Part shown: positions 1 through 11,965 of the stretch, one piece after another | Position numbering within the stretch: position 1 is the first letter of the stretch | Layout: each line of letters opens with the position of its first letter | NCBI GenBank assembly: GCA_030549205.1 | Contig: JAUKTV010000010.1 | Coordinates: 1,302,001 to 1,366,000 of the forward strand | Length of the DNA stretch: 64,000 nucleotides | Direction: 5' to 3' | Source: Apiosordaria backusii | Lineage: Eukaryota; Ascomycota; Sordariomycetes; Sordariales; Lasiosphaeriaceae | The notes under the pieces: generated by a model | What the model was told of the DNA's origin: nothing | The model's database searches: none | The model's input: only the letters and a program-made list of their open reading frames with translations | Made by a program: the position numbers and the translations under genes

Positions 1-1142
1 AACATGAGCTCAATGCCAAAGCCGCCTTCGTAGCCACGACTTGCTGGGGCAGTGGGAACTACGCCTGGCACAGGATTGTTGACTTCACTTGCCCAGCACT
101 TTCCAGTGCTAGCATTGATCACATCTGCCAGCACTTTTGGGTCAAGGCCGAGCTTTACACCCAACAGCATAGCCTCGGCTGTGCCAACGTTCTGGATCCC
201 AAGCAAGAGATTGTTCGCCAACTTGGCTGCCAAGCCTGCAGTTTGTGGACCGCAATGAAGCACGCGCTTCCCCATCCGAAGTAGGATGGGCTCAAGACGG
301 CTGACCAACGACTTGTCAGAACCCAGCATAAACGTCAATGTACCGGCCGCTGCTCCAACAACTCCGCCTGACATAGGCGCATCAACAAAGTGCGCCTGCC
401 CAGCGAGCTTGTCTTCCACCAGTTGACGGACCGTCGAAGACGTATGTGGGTCGATGGTAGACGAGTCGATAAAGAGTCGAGATTGAGGACGTGGTGGAAG
501 ACCCGTAATGTCGTTCAACAATGCCTCGTAGGTAGACCGAACATGTTGCGGCTCCGGAAGGCATGAAATGACGACATCCTAAACGGTGACACCGTTAGTA
601 ACGCTCTCACCGGAAAGGCTAATAACGTTGCGACAGAAAAAACAAGAATGCTTTAGGCTTCTCAGAGGATTGGCTATTGTTATATTTAAAATCATGAATA
701 AGGCCGGCGAACCGACCCCAACTTAGACTGTTCATGTTTGGAACAAACTCATCATAAAAGCCGGCGGAAAATGAGACACGATATGGGGGGAGACATACAG
801 CTTCCTTTGCAGCATCTGCAACGCTCGTCGAGACCTCTGGAGCAGCACCACCAGCTTGTTGCGTTTTCATTTCCCCGGCAAGCTTTTCGGCCGCGCTCTG
901 GTTGATATCGTACAGCCGGATGGTGTCGCCTGGTGGAAGCTTGGACTGGAGATTTCTGGCCATTTGATATCCCTAAAGCACAACTGTTAGCTCCAAATTT
1001 TCCCCAAGGATGAAGTCCAGAGTAAACATACCATCCGACCAAGTCCAATGAATGCATAGTTGTCCAGTACCCGCGGCGTCGTGGAAAAGGCACGGCGCTG
1101 AGCCACGCCCTTCACGGGCCGCCATAGTCGTGTCGTTGACAT
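1..1142 (-). CDS. 3-hydroxyisobutyrate dehydrogenase, mitochondrial (C-terminus off left edge)
   Basis: NAD-dependent oxidation of 3-hydroxyisobutyrate to methylmalonate semialdehyde in mitochondrial valine catabolism. Exons on the minus strand: 1142..1032, 972..799 and 578..<1; introns are 59 bp and 220 bp with GT-AG ends. The chosen ATG (1142) opens a basic presequence ending in a typical RRAFSTTP cleavage region, followed directly by the dinucleotide-binding motif GLGRMGYQMA, which is rebuilt across intron 1. Intron 2 is bridged by KEA/DVVISCLPEP. Further on are the substrate loop DAPMSGG and the segment GLAAKLANNLLLG, which carries the family's catalytic lysine. The frame is still open at base 1, so the C-terminal domain is truncated by the window, not by mutation. 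The 220-bp intron is long for this window. Family assignment is firm; mitochondrial location is inferred. Confidence 0.93.
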
Positions 1143-2183
1143 CTTGGTGAATATCTGTATAAGATGTCGTTGATCTATTTTCGAGGTTGAGATCAAGGGT
1201 AATCGAAGGTGTTCGGTGTTGACTCCGGTTGAGCGGTTGCAATATTGCGATTCATGGCTGTAGTGAGAGGGGTTGGTGTGAGCCGAAGAACGACAAAGCC
1301 GACCATTGCCGATCAAGGCCAGAGCTAAGTTGCTGCCCAGCTCCCCTGTGTGGTGGTCATCTGGCCAACAAAGCGGAGGTCAAACTCAGACCATCAGTCT
1401 AGAAAGAGTCTGTGGAGCGGTAGCATTAGCATCAAGGTTGCTGAACTCGAGGTCCTCACAATCGTTCGTGTTGAGTTTGCAGAGAGAAAGATTTAACGGG
1501 GAGATTTGGCTTTTTGTGTGCAGAGTTTTTGCAAAGATAAAACTGGCCCGAGCGTTTCCTCGGCGCCGGATACCCCCGCCCAGGTGGTGGATAAGGACAA
1601 TTCAAGATGGGATGAACCGTTGGGGACAATCAAGATAAGTGATCACGAACGGTTTTGTGGCGTGCTTTCATGAAACAAAAAATCCATCTTGTGGGCTAAT
1701 TGAGCAGTAAAACTGAGCCAGAAACTCCATAACTCGCCGTGGAAAAAACAAGTACCTTCAATTACAATGGGTGTATGAGCATGGTTCGCATCGGGTTCTC
1801 TGGATCCCAAGCCACGGATTAACCAGAATATTGGAATAATTTGAGACCGCCGACGCTCCCGAACCCAACGAAACGATTGTCCCTCCTCCCTCCCATCCCT
1901 ATTTAATCGAGTGTTGTGGAAGACGGCAAAGGCCGCAAAGGGGTATGTATGTGCAAAAGAAACAGAGACGCAACCATGTTTGAGAGAATATCAGGAAAAA
2001 ATCGCCTTCCACATATTCTCAACTGATCCTCCGGCAACTCCAGGACCCAGCAGTAGCTAAAGGGATAGATCCTCCGACTCCGAAGTAGACTGTATAGTCA
2101 CCCAATGAAGATACGGGAGCCATCTTAGCCAGATAACCGAATTTTGGACACAGAAAATGAAAAAAGAGCAACAAAGAACGACA
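1143..2183. other. Intergenic: 5' flank of HIBADH and 3' flank of bqt4
   Basis: About 1.04 kb between the dehydrogenase start and the bqt4 stop. Short ORFs here (for example 1306..1638) lack motifs, splice continuity and fungal codon bias. It should hold the dehydrogenase promoter and the bqt4 3'UTR; no clear TATA box or repeat was seen. Confidence 0.6.
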
Positions 2184-3619
2184 CTATAGAGCATTTGCAA
2201 TATAAGGCGTGATCATTGGCAAAAGAGCACTGTGTGATTGTTAGCCAGTCGTTCGGAGCAATGATGAGAAATCCAGACTCACCCGATAGCGCCCACGGCA
2301 ACGGTTGCTGTGACACCAAAAAATGCCCTCTTGCGGATCTTCTCCTTTCTGATTTCCGCCTCAGTCTTGACCTTTTTCGCTTGACGAGACTCCGCGGTCC
2401 CTTCTTCTTCATCGTCTTCATCCTCAGCAATATCCCCGGCCTTGCGCTTGGATTTGGTAGGCTCGACAGCAGCCTCACCGTCAACAGCTTTGGTGGCAGC
2501 TTCCACCATAGCACGAGCCTCGGCGACCATTTTAGCAGCTTCCTCCGAAGAAGGAAGCTTGCCACCGAAAATGGGAACTTCAACGTCAACCTTGGTGTGC
2601 TTCACCTCCTCGCCATCGGCATCGACTTTGATATCCTGGTCAACATGAACCTTGATCTTGGGCTCCTCATCCGTAGCATTCAGGACAGCTGCAGAATCCT
2701 GCTCGACGGCCTCAACCTTGACTTCGCCCTCCGCAACTTCCTCGACCTTAGCTACGGTTGTGACCGGGGCGGAAATACTAGTAGTTTGGAAGATCTCCTC
2801 ATCACCGCCACCGCCATTCACAAGGGTAGCTTGAGAGTCACCGGGCTGCGAATCGAGCGTGCTGTGGACTGGCGTCTTGGATCCAGCTCTACGTCTCCGA
2901 GGAGTCGCAATGGGACGCCTGGTCGAGGGTGGCGCCGTCTTAGCAGGACTGGCCGAGCGACTGCTGCGACGCAGGCGGGAAGGAGTTGGGGGTGGGAGAG
3001 CATGCTGGCTTAACGCATGGAATGGGGGTGGGGCTTTTGGCCCGTCCGATGACGGATTGACGGCTATTTCGGAAGGGTCCAGCAGTGCGCGGATCCACGG
3101 GAGAATCTTATACTCAACCGCAAGGTCGAGAGCCTGCTGGGGCGGGATCCAGACATTGCCCGCGGTCTCGTTGGCACTGGTGGTCGACTGCGCCTTGATG
3201 TACCTGCGCTCTGCCTCTTCCTCTTCCAGGTTCGCGTACGGGAAACTGGCTTTGAACATGCCAGTGGCAGACACGAAGCCATCGCGACTGCGGCGCATGA
3301 GGAAGTAGCTGCTGGGCGACGACTTGTTCAACCCCCAGATGGGCGACACTATGCCCTTCGGGAGTGGGGCGCGCAAATGCGCGTAGTCAAACGTGTCGTC
3401 GATAAGGGGGTCGTTGGGGTCATTATGGGTAAACGCAGCAACCTTCGGCGACAATCTCGTCCTGCCAAGTCGGCGACGGGCGACAAGGTCGTTATCTGAT
3501 AGTCCAAGGTGAGTCTCTGTTCACAGCTAATGTGCATCAGGAAAGCGGGTCATACGCGGTGGTACATCGTCAATCATGAACTGGTTATGACGCTGGGGGA
3601 GCTGTCGGTGGGTGGCCAT
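2184..3619 (-). CDS. bqt4: Bqt4-like inner nuclear membrane protein (KilA-N/APSES-like domain)
   Basis: Homologue of fission-yeast Bqt4, which anchors telomeres and the bouquet complex to the inner nuclear membrane. Exons on the minus strand: 3619..3556, 3495..2283 and 2229..2184 (440 aa); introns 60 and 53 bp. Exon 1 encodes MATHRQLPQRHNQF and joins in frame to a basic VARRRLGRTRLS stretch. A KilA-N/APSES-like domain lies at roughly residues 70-165, with FLMRRSRDGFVSATGMF and VWIPPQQALDLAVEY as landmarks. A long acidic, Lys/Pro/Ser-rich middle with basic NLS-like clusters follows. Only after removal of the 53-bp intron does the C-terminus become a hydrophobic tail anchor (GVTATVAVGAIGALLPMITP), as expected for Bqt4. 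The domain resembles APSES transcription factors, but the tail anchor argues against that role. Start and splice sites rest on frame logic. Confidence 0.88.
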
Positions 3620-5779
3620 TTTTTCTGCAACAGGTGTCTTGAGGAGCTTGAGCCCGCCAGAATGCTTCGGTTTTGGTTGTGATTCGCAAGGAGGTAATTT
3701 GGGATGAAATGTTTGACGTCGGATTGAGGTGCGCGACAAGCGAAATCTTTTGCGCGCAGCCGCAGGGGTCTTCGTTGAAAGTCAGTCGTCCACAAGGCAA
3801 CGATCTTTGTTGAGGATCAATACGGACTAGCTACAAGGCCCGGGACACCTTGAAAAGAACGAAGAACGATGCGATGCAGTGCTTCGGCGCAACAATAAAG
3901 ATGGTGCGACAAGAATGACGGGTCGACAAAAATGCGCGGTTGAAGTTTCCCCAGGCACAATCTGTTAGTAACCTTTCTTGGGGAAAGCGACAGATTGGGA
4001 GAAAAAGGCCGGGGCCCGGGACCCCCTTGAGCTCAACACCCTCAGCACCGCGACTTGACCACGGGTAAGGGTTTAGCGTGCGGTGGGCACGGGCCACATA
4101 CCACTTTGGAGGTCATTGAGGTCACGGGAAGTTCCAAATTGGCTGCTGATCTGAGACTTTGATTGGTTCTCACACCTGCACACCACAGCCACTTGGGTTG
4201 CAGAGAGCGTGAGGGGAACGACATGGGGGCGCCCACACACGCGCCGTGCTTCCGTGGGGAGCTCGAGCTGTCAACGAATTGCGACCTTCCAAGTTTGCGA
4301 AGAAAGCATCACTTTCCAGTCAGACAGAGCCTCCGACTCAGGTCTGCCACACTGGTTGAGCTGTATTTACCCCTCTATCACCAAGGTTACCTCGTGAGGC
4401 TGCCACCAGAACCAGTCTCTGCTAGCTATTACCTCCTTACACTATACTGCTGCGGCTGATCATCGCCGGCAGGCGCCAATGCCTACATGTGTGCTGTATG
4501 CAGTGTCCCTTGCGCCGAAAATCTGGGGAAACTTCAAATCTGTCAAGATTCCCGGCTTTGCGGGTGACCGTTGGCGTTGGCAAATGTGCACAGACCCTCG
4601 TGCCTCTGGTTGGCACTCGATGGACGGATCTGGGGAACAAGGCCCTGTTGCCTTCGTGTCCGGAGAATCGTTTCTTCCGTGGCAGACAGGACCCTTTGCG
4701 ATGGACACAGAAAGACAAAAGGAGCGGTGTGCAGCAGCTTGGGTGCCAGTATGTATTGGCTCCGCTGTCGCCAGAATCTTCAAGTGGCCCAAGCTGCCAG
4801 TTGCTACCTTACATCACAAAGCCGAGTCCTGGTTGAAGACGGAATACAGATTAAACAGCTGGAGTCAAAATAAAGAGCTCCGTAGTCAAGAACACCAAGA
4901 TAGTTTTTGGTGGCCATTCTTTCGAAGCTGTTGAGCTGAGCTGCACCCAGCTCAAGACCTTGATGGCCACCCGTCCCGGCGCCTTGGCATGTCGAACTTG
5001 ACAGGGAGCGGCGGCAGCTGCCGACGTTTTAAGTGGGACTAACAGTATCTCCGCAACTTGGCCTTCAGGAGTGTTAATTAATGTCGATGGCTTCTGTCAC
5101 CCAGCCCGCCCATGTTGTTCCCGGTCAGATCGACCGTTGATGATCATGTCGAAACTCGACACATGCGAGCTTTCGGTGTGCTTCTGTTATACATGAGGTT
5201 GGGATGACATATATAGTAGCAGCCGCCTCACCTCTGGGCGGCGCTGCTCAACCCCTCAGTCTCGCTGGGCCATCAGGTTGGGCCAATTGGGCAGCTGTTT
5301 CTTGACAGTGGTTGGGATCCTGGCCAACCATATCCGTAAAACAGAGCCTCTATCAAAACAGTTGGGGCCTGTTCTGAGCGACCGGCCCCCTCCTCAGGCT
5401 ATGTTCCAGAAGTTGCGACGGTCCCAATGCTGCAGAGCTGCATGATTCAGGGCCAGATGCTTGCGGTCTCAAAGACCCCACCAAGGGGCGGCTTGGTCTC
5501 ACTGGCTAGCTAAAGAAAGGATTGCCTGAGGAACCCCTCCATCAACCACCCCTCATCCACCTTGCTCCATCAGGTCCAGCCCAAATAAATAAGCTCCCAT
5601 CATCACCCTCAGCCCCCTTCCCCGGTATTCTGGTTCCTTACAAGTAGTTTGCCTACCTTAACTGAACGACATCCGCCCCTAATCACTAGACTCAACGACG
5701 CCGTTTGCGCCTGTCACCGAGTGCCCATCGACCGACGTGCCCAATCCCCGCATCAATTGCTCACCGTAACTTCATCATC
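3620..5779. other. Intergenic: bqt4 / RhoGDI divergent promoter region
   Basis: A 2.16-kb gap between two divergent genes. Several GC-rich ORFs occur (4163..4459, 4479..4934), but they overlap in three frames and have no recognisable domain. A TATATATAG-like tract near 5210 and a pyrimidine-rich stretch with AAATAAATAAG near 5585 lie upstream of the RhoGDI start and may be core promoter. No repeat seen. Confidence 0.55.
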
Positions 5780-7337
5780 ATGACTGGCCACGAAGAGGAT
5801 CTCCTGCCCGAGAACAACTCGGGCTACAAGCTCTCGCAGCCCAAGCAGAGCTTGGCTGAGTACCAAAAGATGGGTAAGTGCATGATTACCTTTTTGGTTT
5901 CTGCATATAGGAAGTAAACGGGGACATTTGGGAGCACGAGGGCTTGTAGGAAATTGGATCATCCCAGCAAGTGCTGAATGAGCATTGATCGTCTATGGAA
6001 GGATTGTGTTGTCGTGAATGGCGGAATAGAGAGGAAGAAGGCAGGGAGCGATATGAGTGCTTTCGCCAGGGTTTGCCTGGAGCATCCTGGGAGTCGAACT
6101 CAACGCCCCGTCCAGCGGCCGGAGCAGGTGCCGTTCAATTGTTGATAGCATCCGCCGTTCCGTCAAGCCTTTTATCCACTGCCGGCCGGTCATTGTTATC
6201 TGGGTGACAGGTATGGTTAGCCCTGCCTGAGGCTCTCGACACTCGAAGCTCTCCTGGACCCTCTTGTCACCACCACTCCACCCTTCCCTACCTTCCTTGA
6301 GCAGTGATTCACTTTTACCGCACCTCACCACCCACTGTCACCTTTCATCTTCCACGCAACCCCTCTCCTCTACTGGCCACGCTCCCCGCCACAACCAGCC
6401 GTTACCATCCCTGATTCCAAGCGAGATCAACATGTCTTCCGGTCACAAAGTCAAGTTCCTTGATCCCTCAGGGGAAAGGGTTGGTGAAGAAGGCCGTGGT
6501 CGCGCCCTCAGTGCTGGCCAACGCCTAGATGAGGGGACGGCCCGGACACCGTCCCGTCGTTATACCTCTCCATATCCTCATCTCGAGGCCTACGACCCGG
6601 AGGAAGACATCCACCCCATTGGCAGCGCTTTACAGCGCGTCAAGAGCACTTACTCTGCCGTTTTTTGCCTGGCCAACGCTAACCAAGCCAATTCAGATGA
6701 GGACGATCCGTCCCTCCAGCGCTACAAGGCTTCTCTCGGTCTCAGTGGGGGCAATGACCTTTCGGACCCCAACGACCCCCGGGTCTGCATCATCAAGTCG
6801 CTTACCATGGACTCTCCCGGTCGTCCCCCGGTTGTTATCGACCTCTCGGCCCCTGGCAGTGTCGAAGCCCTTAAGAAGTCCCCCTTCAAGATCAAGGAGG
6901 GTGCCACTTTCACCATGAGTGCTCAATTCAAGGTGCAGCATGAAATTCTCAGTGGGCTTCACTACGTCCAGGTTATCAAGCGCAAGGGCATCAGAATCCC
7001 CGGTGGCAAATCTGATGAAATGATTGCAAGTTTTTTCATCGTAGTGCTTTTGACGACCGACCGTGATTTGCTAACAAAGCAACAATAGGGCTCTTATGCT
7101 CCCAACACCGACAAGCAGCCCCTCTACACAAAGAAGTGTGCGTACAGCATCTAACCCAAGTGTGCTTGTCTGTGTTGAAGTATGTGCTGACAACCAAGCC
7201 AAACAGTCCAAGAAGAGACTGCGCCAAGCGGCATGCTCGTTCGGGGCGTGTATGAAGTCAGCTCTAGCTTTGTTGACGACGACAAGAAGACTCATCTCCA
7301 GTTCGACTGGGCTTTCGAGATTGCCAAGGATTGGTAA
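5780..7337 (+). CDS. rdi1: Rho GDP-dissociation inhibitor (RhoGDI)
   Basis: Cytosolic chaperone that extracts prenylated Rho/Rac/Cdc42 GTPases from membranes and holds them GDP-bound. Canonical exons: 5780..5873, 6697..7025, 7090..7138, 7207..7337 (200 aa, normal family length). The N-terminal arm SLAEYQKM joins DEDDPSLQRYKASLG, typical of RhoGDI. The immunoglobulin-like domain then includes DLSAPGSVEALKKSPFKIKE, VQHEILSGLHYVQVIKRKG, EETAPSGMLVRGVYEVSS and the C-terminal LQFDWAFEIAKDW. Intron 1 is 823 bp, far longer than the others, and ends with a good branch point (GCTAAC) and TTCAG. Intron 2 has a GC donor (GCAAGT) and AG acceptor. Intron 1 also carries an in-frame alternative 5' coding segment, listed separately. 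A candidate poly(A) signal lies at 7702. Confidence 0.93.
6432..6696 (+). CDS. Possible alternative 5' coding exon of RhoGDI inside intron 1
   Basis: An ATG at 6432 (context ATCAACATGTCT) opens a frame that runs without a stop into canonical exon 2 at 6697, in the same phase as the normal splice. If used, the product would have an 88-residue hydrophilic extension starting MSSGHKVKFLDPSGER and total 257 aa. Upstream, about 6240-6431, is strongly C/T-rich, like fungal promoters and 5'UTRs. The extension matches no domain known to me. The alternative is that this is simply intron sequence that happens to stay open; the good branch point within it shows that the canonical splice is real as well. 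Confidence 0.35.
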
Positions 7338-7701
7338 AACAGCCACCACCAAACAACATGACCTTACTCACGAAAAGTGGATGCAACGGCAAAGGAAAAC
7401 GAGAAGGAAGGAACGACTTGGAGCTTGAAAGCTTTTTACCGCACTGTGACTCGAATCTCGTCCATAATTTTGTTCCATTCGCGCTCGCGGCAGGCAATTA
7501 TGTGGGGAGTTGGAGTTGGGACTGAAATGGAAAATCGAAAGGAAACAGCAGGGTCGGTCCACTTACTTAGCTTTAGTCGTTCTTGCCTTAAGTGGAAGAT
7601 GGGTGGACGACTTGGAGCCAGCGACTGTAGCAGCAGAACGGACAATCATCACAGATACTTTTCTCATACTTGTGGGCCCTGCGAGCAGAGTGCCCTTTCT
7701 C

Positions 7702-7707
7702 AATAAA
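7702..7707 (+). terminator. Candidate polyadenylation signal of RhoGDI
   Basis: AATAAA, 365 bases after the RhoGDI stop, in an AT-rich context followed by a CT-rich stretch. Position is plausible, but fungal poly(A) signals are loose. Confidence 0.35.
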
Positions 7708-7984
7708 CATCAAAACGCTGGTCTGCGAACCTTATCTTTCCCCCTGTATTATTAGTGTATGTCCTATGCGCCCCTGTTCGAAAGTAAACGACTAATTACC
7801 GTTGATATGCGGTCGGCCGGTGAACCTTGCTCCTGGCTGGAGACAAAAGCTCTCGGCGACAACAACCTACTTGTCGGTAGGGGGGCTTCTGAATGAGCGA
7901 CTAAGCATGAAGGTCCGATACAGAAAACTCAAGTCTGTGACTTAACTCCTTAGACAGCTTGATGTTTTTATTTTAGCGATTTAT

Positions 7985-8162
7985 TGCAGCAACTGACACA
8001 CTCGAGCAACTTTTCGGAGCAAGTTTCATTTTGTAATAACTTAAGCCTTGAGCAAATGTTTTGGAGCAACTCATACCTATTGGAGCAACTTCTAGCAGAA
8101 ACTTATACACTGTGGGACAATACGTGGAGCAACCTCTTGTAGTCAGTTGCTTTTTGGAGCCG
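7985..8162. repeat. Degenerate interspersed GGAGCAAC-word repeats
   Basis: The word GGAGCAAC or a one-mismatch variant recurs at about 7986, 8004, 8016, 8050, 8063, 8082, 8126 and 8156, with irregular spacing of 12-44 bases. It may be a decayed minisatellite in a 3' intergenic region; no ORF explains it. Confidence 0.4.
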
Positions 8163-8645
8163 CTAATATCTCGGTGTAAGCGATGCTTGAAGAAACTTAC
8201 AGGTCGCAGCAAGTTGTATTTCAGAGGAACAATAGGTAGAACAGCGAGAAGTTGTGTTATCTACAGTAATATCAAGCAGTACAGTAGAAATGTCAACTTG
8301 TCTCTTGGAATAATGTCATAACTGCCCCTATTGCTGTGATGGCATGATGAACGGATATTTCACATAATCTCTTCATTCATTTGGTATCATTCGTCTCGCT
8401 CTATGTCCGATGCTCGCTTCTTCAAGATACAAAAACAGGAATATAATGTCTCCGCTGCCCTCCCACCCATATCCCCCCAGTGCCCATTTCCCATCCTCAT
8501 TCTCCAAATCCAATCATGACCGAAAATAGGAGCAACCGCCTTCTACTCCTCTGCGCCAACGCTGTGATTTACCACTCCATTCCACATAAAATATTTCCCG
8601 AACGTCATTTGCCTCGTTTCCACAATGTCAACTCGCACCGTGCCT

Positions 8646-9812
8646 TTATAAGAAGTAATCCGGCAACTGCCCCTGCTCCATCTTCTCCTGCCCCATTTGC
8701 ATATCCTTCACCTGATCATTCTCCGGCGCCGCCTCAAAGACATTAAACATCCTCTCCCCATTCTCTCCGACTTCCAACACGCTCGCCATGTTCCCGCATC
8801 GGTAGCAGTAATTTGGCGCGCTCCACACCGTCGAGAGCTGGTTGTCAAACAGCGTCTGGTACCCCTCCTGACATAGCTGATGCGCACGGAGGATGTGTTC
8901 CATTCTGTTGACGTCCAGGAACTTCTTCACGACTTGTGAGCCAAAGGTGTAGCCTGCGCCACGGGGTGAGAGGGAGAACTCGTCGCGCTCGGGGTCAGGG
9001 TCAGACCAGACTAGATCGGCCATGGGGCCTTCGTGGGGGATCTCGCGGAAGCGGTCTATTATTTTGATTTGGTCGATGGAGTGGATTGAGGGGGACAGGC
9101 CTGTTCAGGAACAGGTTGTTAGAGACATGCAAAAAGGGAAGGTGGCGGGATAGGACAAGACTAACCACCATGGACGCAAAATATTCTGTCATCAATCACC
9201 ACGCTCAGCGTCAGATAGTCAAACATATCTGTAAAATGGTGCCAGACGTTGGCATTCCCGTATTTCCTCGAACATTCCGTGTAGAAACCGTATGACTGTG
9301 TCACACCGCGGGACTCGTGGTTGCCCCTAATAAGGTGCAACCGATCTGGGTACCGCAGCTTAAGGCACACAAGCAGCGAGATAGTCTCGACGGAGAACAT
9401 GCCGCGGTCGACATAGTCGCCCAGAAACAGATAGTTGGTATCAGGGCAGAAGCCACCGATACGGAAGATCTCAATCAGGTCGTAGAACTGGCCGTGGATA
9501 TCGCCGACGACGGTGACGGGGGCTTTGACATGCACAACGTTGGACTCCCGCATGAGGAGCTCTTTTGTTTTGGCGCATATTGCTTCGATAACCGACTCGG
9601 CGAGGAGTTCCTTATTGTAGAGGCGGGAGATGCACTCGTCGAGGTCGACGGAGGCTGGAGGGGCGGGTGGTTAGTTGTGGTTTGTTGAAGGGTATGGCGG
9701 GGCATGTAGCTGCTTTGCGCTGGCTAGGGGCTGGGTTTGCGAACTGCTTGCTTGTCTGGATGCGGGCATGACGTTTGATAGGGGAAAACCACTTACAAGG
9801 GAGGCCTGGCAT
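8646..9812 (-). CDS. ppg1: PP2A-like serine/threonine phosphatase Ppg1, catalytic subunit
   Basis: Metallophosphatase of the PP2A/PP4/PP6 group; Ppg1 is the catalytic subunit of the fungal Far/STRIPAK-like complex and acts in membrane and organelle signalling. Exons on the minus strand: 9812..9797, 9654..9166, 9100..8646 (319 aa). A micro-exon of 16 bases encodes MPGLP and splices to [17 protein letters not shown], the Ppg1-type N-terminus. Catalytic motifs are complete: GDIHGQF, GDYVDRG, RGNHESR, plus the later histidines of the metallophosphatase fold and [11 protein letters not shown]. Features that point to Ppg1 and not PP2A itself are [34 protein letters not shown] and VFEAAPEN. It ends in DYFL, the conserved methylatable tail. 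PP4 or PP6 are less likely. Confidence 0.93.
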
Positions 9813-11965
9813 TTTTTATTCGAAAAATAAAGGAGCGTCGTTGAAACCGTTAGGGAATGGTGGCGCGCAGCAGAAGAGAAGAAAAAAAAGATCAGGGGCC
9901 GCAATAGCGGCGATGTCTCCCAGCTCGAGCGATGTCAACGGAGATGATTGGAAATGTGCGAACCAACATATTCGAAAGTGATCGAGCGGTCACATATGGG
10001 AGGGAAAGAGATCCAGAATAATCGTAATACTCCGTCTATTGGTGCAGTCGGAACATAGGACTATCGTGGGCGTAGATGTGTCTAGGACCTAGAGCATCAT
10101 GGCGTTGTCGTCACAGGCGTTATGGTCTGTCTCTTTTCTTGAAACCCCTTCAGACTGGCGCGTAAATCTGCTGCTTGCTCATCCCCAAGGTGGGAGCTTG
10201 ACAGGCGACCGCGGTGTCATCACGTCTGGTTGGACCGGGGAATCATCGGCGATAAGTACGGCCAACGGTCGCAAGTTCAGAGCCTCGCTCACGGGCCACC
10301 CCCGCCAAACTCAGGCTCACAGCAGCACGTGCATCTCACAGTTGCCCCACCCCGGACCTGGGAAGTGTTTCTTTCAAAAGGGCACGTCTTCCCACCCGCA
10401 CCACTGCTGTCAATCTCACCTTCATTCATTCCACTTTCTCGCCCTCGCTGTGGTCGCTATCGTGCCGCACTCGTCGCTGGCCGTTGTCATGACCTTCTCA
10501 GCGAAATGAACCCATAGGTCGATGCCGATTCCCCATTGCGATGAGTCGGATTCTGTTCTCCTTGGCTTTCGAATTTTAAACGTCGAAGCGCTTCAGCATT
10601 CATCTGCTGCATTTTCATTTTCCTGGTCTCTTGTTTTTTGCATTCCGGCCTCTCAGGCCGTGGAGTTGTGCTCTGGCTGTTGACGTCCGCAGCCCTCGCT
10701 CGCGTGTCTCCCCTTTTTCTGCCGTCCTCACGCACACAACCCGGCCCAGGACCCCTTTGATCTTCAGCACCTCGGAGCACCACCAGACCCTTCTCTGGTC
10801 TTGTTAAAAGCCACTGCTCATACTGAGTCTGGGACGTCGGGGTGGTGCTGAGCTGGACATTTTCTTATCTTGCTGTTACGTTTGTTGTTTTCCTCCTCGC
10901 AGCCTGTTACCTAGGATGCTTGAGGGGTGTCCAGTTATAGACATTTACAAGATTACTTCCCGTACCTGAATATCAAGATGAACTTGTCCCACTTCAACGT
11001 TGATAGAGGGACAATGTGGACAATGGCATCTGAAACTGCTTGTTTATTGCCCTTTTGCACTTGCCGATGGCTACCGATACCAATCATTTCCAACCCCTCT
11101 CAAGATACCCCCATCTATTCTCGTCAATAGATCATGCTCATAATGGCAGCATTTGTCTTCAAATATCAAGTTTGGTTTCCAAGTAATCCCATGAGGATGA
11201 GAACCACAGAACCAACTCACGTGACCGGGAGTGAGCAAGCGGTCTGCGGGGGCTGACCGTGGCGGCTGAGGAGATCCGAGCGCTACCGTTAGAGGAGCGT
11301 TCAACCTCTGAATTTTGACATGCAGGTCCGATCACGCCGCATCCGCAACGACCTCCTACGAGTCCCTGCATTCTTTAGCTCTTATGCTACAAGGCTGAGA
11401 ATCATTACTGCTTACTATTGCCATTATCCTCTATGTTGCTGTGCTGTCTCGTTGGGCCGGGATCAAAGGAGGAGGAGACTGAAGCGTGGCCGAGTCTGCT
11501 CGCTGGGTGTCGCCAAAACGTTGGGCTCAATTACCCCTGAACCGTGACTTGGTGTTTTGGAGGATCGCGTTGACTTGAAGTCTACCTATCAGTGCGGGGG
11601 ACCCCTATTCACACGTTAGGAGCGAACGACGGCTTCCGTCCTAACTCGCGTTGAGGTCGAGTCTTGAGATTGTCCTGAGGTGCTATTGTGGGCAAGAACC
11701 TGGAGCTACCCTTGTGCGACCCTCATTATCTTCGAGATCAGATGAACGGTACGCGACTTCCCTATTGACCACAGCTCCTTTATTGTTCACGAGTAACAAT
11801 AGCGCTCATTTTCTAGCTCTATCTGGCATTGTTGCTTGTCTGATGCTGGAAAAGTTTTCTCGACTCTAGCTGCTGGGGTATTTATCTTGGACCCTTTATT
11901 ATTTCACCTACCTCGACACAACCTCTCACACAATCACCTTCACACCACCCTCAAACCAAACCACC
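9813..11965. other. Intergenic: ppg1 / zinc-knuckle gene divergent region
   Basis: 2.15 kb between divergent genes. Short ORFs (10099..10509, 10487..10783, 11159..11371) have no domains and conflict with each other. The last 90 bases are CA/CT-rich, with GTATTTATC near 11878 about 85 bases before the downstream ATG, a possible TATA element. Confidence 0.55.

Larger units (their letters stand above)
7338..8645. other. Intergenic between convergent RhoGDI and ppg1
   Basis: 3'UTR sequence for both genes. It holds an AATAAA at 7702 and a degenerate series of GGAGCAAC-like words between about 7986 and 8160 (listed as a repeat). No coding feature is supported. Confidence 0.6.

Noticed and set aside
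2184..3619. APSES-type transcription factor
   Set aside because: The KilA-N/APSES-like domain is present, but the spliced C-terminal tail anchor and acidic middle fit Bqt4 better.
4479..4934. 151-aa plus-strand ORF in the bqt4/RhoGDI gap
   Set aside because: Overlapped by equally long frames on both strands, no motif, no codon bias; a GC-rich chance frame.
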